Below are positions 8,446 through 15,425 of a stretch of DNA of 46,257 nt, piece by piece. Within the stretch, counting starts at the first letter, position 1. The number at the start of each line of letters is the position of its first letter. The stretch is from Deltaproteobacteria bacterium (GTDB lineage Bacteria > Myxococcota > Myxococcia > Myxococcales > Anaeromyxobacteraceae). Where the stretch lies: positions 1 through 46,257 of the forward strand of contig JACRMN010000008.1 in NCBI GenBank assembly GCA_016214955.1, in the 5' to 3' direction. Made by a program: the position numbers and the translations under genes. Below the pieces are notes generated by a model that worked only from the letters and a program-made list of their open reading frames with translations, was not told the origin of the DNA and made no database searches.

Positions 8446-8645
8446 TCCCGGGCGCGAGGCAGGTGGCCCCGCCCTTGACGGAAGTCAGGACCACGGTCCT
8501 CGACACCGTGCCGCCGTGGAGTCGGCGCGGCAGGCAGAGCTCCGCGTGGGCAGAGAAGGCGCAGCCGAGCGGCTGGCACCCGGTCGACCCGCCTCGTCAC
8601 GGACTCACCGGGCAGAAATGTTGCCGTTGGCGGTCGCCCTCCTCC

Positions 8646-9683
8646 CTACGCCGCCTCGACCGCGCTCTCCTCCCCCACCCTCACCTCCACCGCCGGCGCG
8701 AAGGCGCGCAGCACCAGCTCCACCGGGCGGCGCCGCGGCGTGCGAAGCACCGTCCCCCGCCCCAGCCTCAGCAGCACCTGCGGGTGCCCGGCCTCGAAGA
8801 TGGCGCGCCGCAGCCGCTGCCTGACGCCGGGCACCTCCAGCGGCGGGCTCAGGTACGAGGCCTCCAGCCCGGCGGCGGCAGCCCGCAGCAGCACCGCCTG
8901 CAGCGCGCGCCCGGCGGCCACCCAGTCGGCCGGCTCGTCCCCGCGCGTGGAGAGGAGGAGTAGGCCGGCGAGCTGGGCGCCGATGCGGCGGTCCAACTCG
9001 CGGCCCGTCCCTGAGAATCGCTGCAGCAGCCGGCCCAGCACGCCCGCCGCCCGCGCCGGGGCCGGGGCCGGGGTCCGGAGGGCAGGGCGCGTCCAGATCG
9101 CCTGCTCGGCGCGGAAGCGCGGGCTGGCCCACTGCTCGGCGTCGGCCTCGGCCGCCAGCGCCGCCAGGGCGCGGTGATGCATCGGAGGCACCGGCCGCAG
9201 GGCACAGCCCAGGCGCGCGGCCTCCTCGCGGAGGGAGCCCTGCAGCGCCTCCGGAAGGAGCGCGGTCTGCACCGAACCCGAGGAGCGGCGCAGCGGGATG
9301 GCGCGGAAGAGCAGCTCGTCGGCCAGGCGCGGCGCCGCCCGGGCGCCGAGCCAGAGGCGGGCGAGCGGCTCGCCCACGCCGCGCGCCTGCCCGGTCTCGA
9401 CCTCGGCGGCGTGGCCGTGGTGCGCCGCCGCCACCCGCGCGTTCTCCAGCGCCGCGCCGCAGGCGATGGCCGCCTCGCGCCCCTGCGGGTCGGCGGCGCG
9501 CAGTGCCCGGCGCCTGTCGGCGAACACGGCGAGCCCGTCGCCCTCGATCTCGAAGAGCCAGGGCTGGGCGTTGTACCGGGAAGGGGCCTGGACGGCGTAG
9601 CCGAGCAGGTGGCGCAGCCGAGCCTCCGGCCCGGCCCACGCCGGGAAGCCCCGCGCCGGGGGCCGCACCACAGCACCACTCAT
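8646..9683 (-). CDS. Acg-like nitroreductase-family FMN-binding protein
   Basis: 345 aa from the ATG at 9683. GAGGG lies about 8 nt upstream, and an earlier GTG would add 28 residues without family character. The segment APSRYNAQPWLFEI near residues 30-45 matches the opening of Acg-type nitroreductases (the mycobacterial Rv3131 group), in which two nitroreductase half-domains form one chain. The C-terminal part has a second FMN-fold-like segment (ASYLSPPLEVPGVRQRLR) and HPQVLLRLGRG, typical of the last strand of the family. Members bind FMN but often lack clear enzymatic activity and are induced by hypoxia or stress. It is monocistronic, transcribed toward the lipoprotein gene. Confidence 0.78.
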   Translation of the reverse strand: MSGAVVRPPARGFPAWAGPEARLRHLLGYAVQAPSRYNAQPWLFEIEGDGLAVFADRRRALRAADPQGREAAIACGAALENARVAAAHHGHAAEVETGQARGVGEPLARLWLGARAAPRLADELLFRAIPLRRSSGSVQTALLPEALQGSLREEAARLGCALRPVPPMHHRALAALAAEADAEQWASPRFRAEQAIWTRPALRTPAPAPARAAGVLGRLLQRFSGTGRELDRRIGAQLAGLLLLSTRGDEPADWVAAGRALQAVLLRAAAAGLEASYLSPPLEVPGVRQRLRRAIFEAGHPQVLLRLGRGTVLRTPRRRPVELVLRAFAPAVEVRVGEESAVEAA

Positions 9684-9871
9684 GAGAGGAGCCCTCGCTC
9701 CCGGGGCGCCGCCCGCGCGCCACCCCGCGACCAGATGACACTCTGCACGGGGAGGGGGCGCCACCATCCCCCGTGCGGAGGTCAGCGCGCGTTCTCCCCG
9801 CTTTTCACGGTGGTAGGCGCGCTGGGCTCGGCCCTCCGCTCCGGGTGGATGACACGGAGGGTGAGAACCGC

Positions 9872-9877
9872 TAGACT
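9872..9877 (+). promoter_or_regulatory. Candidate -10 element before the 30-aa ORF
   Basis: TAGACT, in the context GCTAGACT, ends 6 nt before the GTG at 9884. The spacing matches that of several other genes in the window. Confidence 0.4.
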
Positions 9878-9883
9878 GCGCCC

Positions 9884-9976
9884 GTGTCCATTTTCGGCAA
9901 CAACCTCTTCCTCGCCGTCGCCGGCGGCGCGCTCCTCACCTTCCTGGGCTGGGCGGCCCTGCAGCTCCTCACCTGA
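9884..9976 (+). CDS. Putative 30-aa single-pass membrane peptide
   Basis: A GTG-started frame of 30 codons encodes MSIFGNNLFLAVAGGALLTFLGWAALQLLT in effect: a short polar head and one continuous hydrophobic helix of about 21 residues. There is no ribosome site next to the GTG, but a -10-like hexamer ends 6 nt upstream, so a leaderless message is possible. No family is recognised. Small membrane subunits of respiratory complexes look similar, but nothing nearby supports that. It is divergent from the nitroreductase gene. Confidence 0.4.
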   Translation: MSIFGNNLFLAVAGGALLTFLGWAALQLLT

Positions 9977-10010
9977 GGGGGCGGGACTGCGGCCCTGCGG
10001 GTCCGAGCGG

Positions 10011-10370
10011 CTAGAGCTCGCGCGCTCCTTCGAGGGCGCGGGCTTCCGGCGCCAGCTCGCGCAGCGGCAGCCGCATGGTGCGATCCATCCCGTCGATGGG
10101 CGGGTGTCCGGGCGGCAGCCACTTGCCGGGCGAGAGCGCCGGGCACGCCTGCTCGGAGGCGGAGACCGGCATGGCGGCCGGAGCCGCGGCCCGCGCCGCC
10201 TGGACCACCGGCACCGCGATGCTGGCCACGAGCCCCAGCATCCCTCCCAGCACCAGGAGCTGGGCGAACCGCATCACCCGCCTCGCCCCGCCGTCGAGTC
10301 GCGTGCGGCAGTAGCGGCACAGGACGGCGGCCTCCTGGATCTGCTCGGCACAGGCTGGACAGGTCTTCAT
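10011..10370 (-). CDS. Zinc-ribbon protein with one membrane helix
   Basis: 119 aa. It opens with a zinc ribbon, CPAC at 4-7 and CRYC at 18-21, of the type seen in short double-Cys ribbon families. A hydrophobic helix follows at about 36-58, then a 60-residue Pro-rich tail that should lie outside the membrane. GGGGAG lies 6 nt before the ATG. The function is unknown; the ribbon is expected to be cytosolic and may bind a protein partner. The neighbouring J-domain-like gene, on the same strand 99 nt upstream, also carries Cys pairs. Confidence 0.72.
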   Translation of the reverse strand: MKTCPACAEQIQEAAVLCRYCRTRLDGGARRVMRFAQLLVLGGMLGLVASIAVPVVQAARAAAPAAMPVSASEQACPALSPGKWLPPGHPPIDGMDRTMRLPLRELAPEARALEGAREL

Positions 10371-10469
10371 GACCGGCTCCCCGGGGCGAGGACTCTGGCG
10401 CCCACCAGGGGGTTGTAAGGGAGCCTTCGACGTCCGCGCGTCCCGTCGGGGGCGGCCGCGGGCGCCCGC

Positions 10470-12344
10470 CTACTCGCGGAAGCGCCGCTCGATGCGGGAG
10501 CGAAGCAGCTCCAGTGCCTCGGCCTCGCCGAGGCCGGCCGCGTGGAGCCCGAGCACGAGCCGCCCGGCAGGCACCCGCTGGCGCGGCCCGACCTCGCCGG
10601 CCTTGCTCCGCAGCCGGAGGTGGCGGGCCTCGACCTCGATGCGGTACGGCGCGAAGAGCACCGCCGCCAGCCGCTCCCGCAGCGCCGTCCCGGTGAGCGC
10701 CTGCCGCTCCGCCGGCAGGAGCTGGAGCGCCAGCGGCGCACCGGCGAAGCGCAGCGAGACCTCGGCCACCAGCCCGGCCTCCAGCGCCAGCGGGGCCAGG
10801 GCCTCGAGGCCGCCCGGCTCCCCGTACTGCCAGTAGCTGCGCAGCACGCTCCCACAACCCGGACACACCAGGCCGTGGACCTCGTCGAGCCCGCGCAGCC
10901 GCAGGAGGTGCAGCGCCCGCCGCTCCTCCTCGCCGCAGCCCCGGCACGGGAGCACCGGCCCCAGCGCCGCCAGCACCCGGGAGAGGAGCGCCGTCACCCG
11001 CTCGCGACCTAGCGCCAGGCGCACGCCCGGCCCCAGCTCCGGCGAGGCGAGCTGGGCGCCGAAGTCGAGCTCCTTCCCGCGCGCGCGCATACCCAGCGCC
11101 AGGTGGCGCGGCAGGCGAGCCAGCGCCCGCGGCAGGTCGGGCGCGTCCCAGCCCTCGACCACCGCCGCCCAGGTGGCGGCGAGTGCCCCGGCGCTCGCCA
11201 TCGCGTCGGGCGGCGTCCCGGCGGCCTCTCCCACGAAGGCGAGGAGCGTCAGCGCCGCCTCCCAGGGCACCTCGGCGTGGGCCTTCTCCTCCAGCCAGCG
11301 GGCCAGCTCCCGCGCCGCCGGGCCGGCGCGGCGCGCCTCGACGAGCCGGAGCCCCTGGCGCACCAGCGGGCTCTCGGCCACCGGGTCGAAGGGGCGCAGC
11401 GCGCCCGTGGGACCTCGGCGTCGAATGCGGTCCATGGCCTTCCTCCGCTGCCGCGCCAGCGCGCCGGCAGCCTGGTAGATGCGAGCGAGCCGGGCGAGGG
11501 CGTCCTGGCGGGCCGCGGCTGCGTCGGCGACGGCCGCCGCCCGGGTCTCGGCCCGGAGATCCCCGCCGGCGCCCGCACGCGCCTCGGCCTCGCCGCGGAG
11601 CCGCGCCGTGGCGCTCTGGCGGAGGCGTGCCTCCTCGGCGCGAAGGCTGCGGCGCACCTCGGCCAGCGCCGCCTCGCGCCGCGCCAGGTGGGCGAGGCGG
11701 GCCGCCTCGTCCGGCACCTCCGGGTCCTCACCGGCGCCGATGCGCTCGGCGAGGAGCTCCAGGGCGGCCAGGTCGCCGGCCTCGTAGGCGGCGTTGGCCC
11801 GGGCCATGAGCCCGGTGAGCCGCCCGCGGTCGGCCTCGCTGCCGGCCAGGTCGGGGTGGAGCACGCGGGCCAGCCTCCGCCAGAGCCGCTTGAGGAGCAC
11901 CTCGGCGGCGGCGATCTCCGGAGCCGGCTCGCCGGCCGCGGGCCCCTGGGCGTCGTCCTGCCCCTCCTCCGTCTCCTCGCGCGCGCCGCCCGCGTCGCCG
12001 CGGGCGCCGGAGGGCCTCCCTCCCCGCCCCCGCCGGCGCGCCGGCCGCGAAGGCCGAGCCTCCTCGCCCGCCTCCCGCAGGAGCGCCCCCAGCCGCCCGA
12101 TCTCGTCCTCGATGCGCTGCAGCCGGCGCACCAGCCCCTCGGCCTCGGACAGCTCGGCCAGGGCCGGCCCCACCTCCGACTCCCAGCGCCGCGCGAAGTC
12201 GTCGAGGCCGCGGGACAGCTCCTCGATCCCGGCGTCGAGGCGGGAGACCTCGTCGAGCAACGCCCGCACCCGCAGTCGCGCCGCCTCGGCCGAGGGCGCG
12301 GGCCGCTCCCCCGCCACCGGGACCAGGCGCTGCTCGGTGCTCAT
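10470..12344 (-). CDS. J-domain-like protein with coiled coils and a CxxC zinc site
   Basis: 624 aa. Residues 15-95 form a coiled coil. A basic, low-complexity linker follows at 97-140. Residues about 145-200 look like a J-domain: basic helix II LLKRLWRRLARVL, then the HPD tripeptide at 163-165 and a third helix with ARANAAYEAGD. This is the part that stimulates Hsp70 ATPase in DnaJ proteins. A long Ala/Arg/Glu-rich helical region (210-300) and a globular middle come next. A four-Cys site, CRGC and CPGC, sits in the last third. No Hsp70 gene is adjacent. The ATG has no Shine-Dalgarno site but TAACGA lies 7 nt upstream. It is divergent from the CBS gene by 65 nt. Confidence 0.75.
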   Translation of the reverse strand: MSTEQRLVPVAGERPAPSAEAARLRVRALLDEVSRLDAGIEELSRGLDDFARRWESEVGPALAELSEAEGLVRRLQRIEDEIGRLGALLREAGEEARPSRPARRRGRGGRPSGARGDAGGAREETEEGQDDAQGPAAGEPAPEIAAAEVLLKRLWRRLARVLHPDLAGSEADRGRLTGLMARANAAYEAGDLAALELLAERIGAGEDPEVPDEAARLAHLARREAALAEVRRSLRAEEARLRQSATARLRGEAEARAGAGGDLRAETRAAAVADAAAARQDALARLARIYQAAGALARQRRKAMDRIRRRGPTGALRPFDPVAESPLVRQGLRLVEARRAGPAARELARWLEEKAHAEVPWEAALTLLAFVGEAAGTPPDAMASAGALAATWAAVVEGWDAPDLPRALARLPRHLALGMRARGKELDFGAQLASPELGPGVRLALGRERVTALLSRVLAALGPVLPCRGCGEEERRALHLLRLRGLDEVHGLVCPGCGSVLRSYWQYGEPGGLEALAPLALEAGLVAEVSLRFAGAPLALQLLPAERQALTGTALRERLAAVLFAPYRIEVEARHLRLRSKAGEVGPRQRVPAGRLVLGLHAAGLGEAEALELLRSRIERRFRE

Positions 12345-12351
12345 GCGACTT

Positions 12352-12357
12352 TCGTTA
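12352..12357 (-). promoter_or_regulatory. Candidate -10 element of the J-domain-like gene
   Basis: TAACGA ends 7 nt before the ATG at 12344. A weak -35 match, TTGGCT, lies 18 nt further upstream. The 65-nt gap must also hold the promoter of the opposite gene. Confidence 0.4.
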
Positions 12358-12393
12358 CCACCGTTCGTCCCGGCCAGCCAACGCCCGCCCTGC

Positions 12394-12399
12394 TATCCT
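12394..12399 (+). promoter_or_regulatory. Candidate -10 element of the cNMP/CBS/DUF294 gene
   Basis: TATCCT ends 10 nt before the ATG at 12410, so the leader would be 0-4 nt. There is no Shine-Dalgarno site between them. Confidence 0.45.
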
Positions 12400-12409
12400 T
12401 CGCCTCTCC

Positions 12410-14218
12410 ATGGCCGCCACCGACCCGGTCGTCTACCTGCGCGGGACTCCGCCCTTCGACTCGCTGCCCGAGCCCCTCTTCGCGGTCGCCTCCCGGGCCC
12501 TGGAGATCGCCTACTACCCGGCCGCCTCCCGCCTGGTGCGGCGCGGCGCCGACCCCCTCGAGCACCTCTACGTCATCCGCAAGGGGGCGGTGCGGCTGGA
12601 GCGCGAGGGGCAGACGATGCAGCTCCTCGAGGAGGGCGAGATGTTCGGCTACACCTCGCTCATCACCAACAAGGCCACCCTCGACGTGGTGGTCGAGGAG
12701 GACCTGCTCGCCTACCGGCTGCCCAGGGCGCAGTTCGAGGCGCTGCTCGCCGATGCCCGCTTCGCCGGCCACTTCGCCGTCGGCCTCTCCGAGCGGCTCA
12801 AGGCCAGCCTGGAGCACTCGCAGGTCACCACCTTCCAGGCCGACCTCTCGGCCCGGGTGGAGCAGCTGGTGCGGCGGCTCCCGGTGCGGGTGCCGGCCAC
12901 CGCCACGGTGGGCGAGGCGGCCCAGGTGATGCGCGACCAGCACGTCTCCTCGGTGCTGGTGGGCACCGAGCCGGAGAGCATCGTCACCGACCGCGACTTC
13001 CGCAACCGCGTGCTGGCGGAGGGCATGGGACCGGATACGCCGGTCCTCCGGGTGGCCTCGTCCAGGCTCAAGACGGTGGCCGCCGAGACGCCCATCTACG
13101 AGGCCTGGACCATGCTCCTCGACTCGGGCGTGCACCACCTGCCCGTGACCCGCGGCAAGGAGATCATCGGCGTCATCACCTCCAACGACCTGCTCAAGGC
13201 CACCGCCCAGGGGCCGGTGGCCGTGCTGCGGCGCGTGGAGCGGCTGGCCTCGCGCGACCAGCTCCCCGGCTACGGCCAGCGGGTCACCGAGATGACCTCG
13301 GCGCTGCTGGCCGGCGGCCTCGACGCCACCGTCATCGCCGGCTTCGTGGCCCGCCTCAACGACGCCCTGGTGCACCGCATCCTCACCTGGGCCGAGGCGG
13401 AGATGGGGCCGCCGCCCTGCGCCTACGCCTGGATCGTCTCCGGCTCGGAGGGGCGCATGGAGCAGACGCTCCTCACCGACCAGGACAACGCGCTGGTGTA
13501 CGCCGACGGCTACCCCGATGCCCGCAGCTACTTCGAGCGGCTCGCCATCCGCGCCAACGACGACCTGGAGGCGGCCGGCTTCCCGCGCTGCCCCGGCGGC
13601 TACATGGCCCGCGAGTGGAACCTGCCCCTCGACGAGTGGACCCAGCGCTTCACCTCCTGGACCAGCGACCAGAGCCCCAAGGCGCTCCTGCGGGCCGCCA
13701 TCTTCGTCGACTTCCGCAAGGTGTACGGCGCCCTCGACCTCGCGCCCTTCGAGGCGGCGGTGCAGCGCGCCGGGCGCGAGCGGGTCTTCATGCAGCGCCT
13801 GGCAAAGGCGGCCCTCGACTCCACCCCGCCGCCGTCGCTGCTCCTGCGGCTGCGGGGCGAGTCGTCGGAGGTCAACATCAAGACCAAGGGCATCACCCCC
13901 ATCGTCTACCTGGCCCGCTGCTACGGCCTGGAGGTGGGCAGCGAGCGGCGCAACACGCTGGAGCGGCTCGACGCCGCGGTTCGCGCCGGCCTGATGGGGC
14001 CCGACGGCCGGGCCATGGTGGGCGAGGCCTACCGCTTCCTCCTCGGGCTCCGCCTCCGCCGCCAGCTCCACATGATCGGCGAGGGGCGCACGCCCACCAA
14101 CGTGGTCTCCTTCGCCGACCTCTCGGCCATCGAGCGCAGCCGGCTCCGCGAGTCCTTCCAGGCCATCCGCGACTGGCAGGAGAAGGCCTCGTACCACTAC
14201 CGCACCGACCTGTTCTGA
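12410..14218 (+). CDS. cNMP-binding / CBS pair / DUF294 nucleotidyltransferase-like protein
   Basis: 602 aa with no membrane segment. Residues about 10-130 form a cyclic-nucleotide-binding-type beta barrel. Residues about 150-210 and 212-270 are two CBS motifs that usually sense adenine nucleotides. Residues about 300-440 are a DUF294 domain with GSEGRMEQ at 345-352 and the paired Asp357 and Asp359, the Pol-beta/GlnD-type nucleotidyltransferase signature. The rest is the helical DUF294 C-terminal domain. This is the standard architecture of the family, whose substrate is not settled. The exonuclease gene starts 9 nt downstream; the pair is conserved in many proteobacteria, often beside acetate permease genes, which are absent here. 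Confidence 0.92.
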   Translation: MAATDPVVYLRGTPPFDSLPEPLFAVASRALEIAYYPAASRLVRRGADPLEHLYVIRKGAVRLEREGQTMQLLEEGEMFGYTSLITNKATLDVVVEEDLLAYRLPRAQFEALLADARFAGHFAVGLSERLKASLEHSQVTTFQADLSARVEQLVRRLPVRVPATATVGEAAQVMRDQHVSSVLVGTEPESIVTDRDFRNRVLAEGMGPDTPVLRVASSRLKTVAAETPIYEAWTMLLDSGVHHLPVTRGKEIIGVITSNDLLKATAQGPVAVLRRVERLASRDQLPGYGQRVTEMTSALLAGGLDATVIAGFVARLNDALVHRILTWAEAEMGPPPCAYAWIVSGSEGRMEQTLLTDQDNALVYADGYPDARSYFERLAIRANDDLEAAGFPRCPGGYMAREWNLPLDEWTQRFTSWTSDQSPKALLRAAIFVDFRKVYGALDLAPFEAAVQRAGRERVFMQRLAKAALDSTPPPSLLLRLRGESSEVNIKTKGITPIVYLARCYGLEVGSERRNTLERLDAAVRAGLMGPDGRAMVGEAYRFLLGLRLRRQLHMIGEGRTPTNVVSFADLSAIERSRLRESFQAIRDWQEKASYHYRTDLF

Positions 14219-14227
14219 TCGGCCCCG

Positions 14228-14824
14228 ATGCTCTTCTCCTCGCCGCCGTGGGACTCGGTCGTCTACTGGGCGCTCGACCTGGAGACCGGCGGGCTCGACG
14301 TGCGCCAGGACCCCATCCTGGCGGTGGGCATGGTGCCGCTGCGCCAGGGGATCATCCGGCTGGGCGAGTCCTACGCCACGCTGGTGCGGCCGCCGCGGCC
14401 CGAGGCCATCAACCCCTCCTCCATCCAGGCCCACCAGCTCGTCTGGGGCGAGGTGCGCGAGGCCCCGAGCGTCCTCGACGTGCTCCAGGCCATCGACGGC
14501 CGGCTGCGGGAGGGCGTGCTGCTGGTCCACGAGGCCCGCATCGACGTCGGCTTCCTCAAGAAGGCCTACGCCGGCTGCGGCCTGCGCTGGCCGGCGCCGC
14601 CGGTGGTGGACACGGTGGACCTGCTCTGGAAGGCGGCCCGCATGGCCCACTTCACCGACCCCAGCCCCGCCGAGCCCACGCTCAACCTGGCGGCGGCCCG
14701 GGCCGAGCTGGGGCTGCCCGCCTACCCGGCCCACGACGCGCTGACCGACGCCGTCTCGGCGGCGGAGCTCTTCCTGGTCCTGCGCCGGAAGCTGGGCGCG
14801 AAGAAGCTGCGGGAGCTGCGGTAG
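14228..14824 (+). CDS. DnaQ-like DEDDh 3'-5' exonuclease, DUF294 partner
   Basis: 198 aa. The ExoI motif is ALDLETGG (Asp17, Glu19), ExoII is VHEARIDVGFL with the third acidic residue, and ExoIII is AHDALTDA with the His and Asp of the DEDDh class. It resembles the proofreading subunit family, but its position 9 nt behind the DUF294 gene marks it as the DUF294-linked type. A linked role, such as processing a nucleotide or RNA end handled by the partner, is an inference. No Shine-Dalgarno site is evident, so translation probably depends on the upstream gene. It converges with the YfiR-like gene, 11 nt between stop codons. Confidence 0.9.
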   Translation: MLFSSPPWDSVVYWALDLETGGLDVRQDPILAVGMVPLRQGIIRLGESYATLVRPPRPEAINPSSIQAHQLVWGEVREAPSVLDVLQAIDGRLREGVLLVHEARIDVGFLKKAYAGCGLRWPAPPVVDTVDLLWKAARMAHFTDPSPAEPTLNLAAARAELGLPAYPAHDALTDAVSAAELFLVLRRKLGAKKLRELR

Positions 14825-14835
14825 CGCGGGCCCCC

Positions 14836-15420
14836 TCAGTGCCTGTCGCCGCCCAGGCCCACGACCTCCGCCACCGTGAACAGCGTCGCGTCGAGGTCGG
14901 CGCTGGTGGCGCGCGCCGCGGCCACGTTGACCACCACCGCCGCCCCGTTCCGGCGCACCACCAGGCCGATGGCCAGCCCCGCCTCCACCGCCGCGCGCGA
15001 CGTGGTGGCCGAGAGGAGCCGCAGCCTGCGAAACCGGGGCGCCAGGCCGGCGGCCTCGTCGGCCAGGCTGGCCACCACCAGCACCGCGCACGGCCTCTCC
15101 TCTTCCAGCTGGCGCTCGAACTCGCCCGGCTCCCACCGCACCGGCACCGCTCGCACCGGAAGACCCGCGACCCGGAACTCGGAGCCTGCCCCGCGCAGCG
15201 CCTCCAGCATCGCGTCCCGCTGGCTCTCGTCTCCCGCCCGCCAGGCGACGGCGATGGTGATCCTGTCGCCGGCTCGCTGCGTCAGCGCCCGGTCGTAGCC
15301 GAGCACGCGCAGCAGGAGCAGCGCCTGCGTCCGCGGGGGAAGCTCCGGGTCGGCGCGCGCCGGTCCGGCACCCGCCAGGGCGGCGAGCAGGCAGAGCAGG
15401 CTTGTGGCGCGACGGTGCAC
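14836..15420 (-). CDS. YfiR-like (DUF4154) periplasmic protein
   Basis: 194 aa from a GTG at 15420, only 5 nt after the receptor stop codon. The first 23 residues are a signal peptide ending ...GAGPARA, so the protein is exported. The mature part has the YfiR/DUF4154 pattern: LLRVLGYDRAL, ITIAVAW, LPVRAVPV, CAVLVVASL and a closing GLAIGLVVRRNGAAVVVNVAAAR. In Pseudomonas, YfiR is a periplasmic repressor of the CHASE8-containing cyclase YfiN. Here the same operon encodes a histidine kinase with a CHASE8-like sensor domain, so YfiR probably regulates that kinase (inference). It is the last gene of a three-gene operon. Confidence 0.82.
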   Translation of the reverse strand: MHRRATSLLCLLAALAGAGPARADPELPPRTQALLLLRVLGYDRALTQRAGDRITIAVAWRAGDESQRDAMLEALRGAGSEFRVAGLPVRAVPVRWEPGEFERQLEEERPCAVLVVASLADEAAGLAPRFRRLRLLSATTSRAAVEAGLAIGLVVRRNGAAVVVNVAAARATSADLDATLFTVAEVVGLGGDRH

Positions 15421-15425
15421 GGGGC

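Noticed and set aside
8390-8506. N-terminal extension of the propeller lipoprotein to 8506
   Set aside because: The ATG at 8389 has GGAGGGG at the right distance and starts a proper lipoprotein signal; the extension would bury it.
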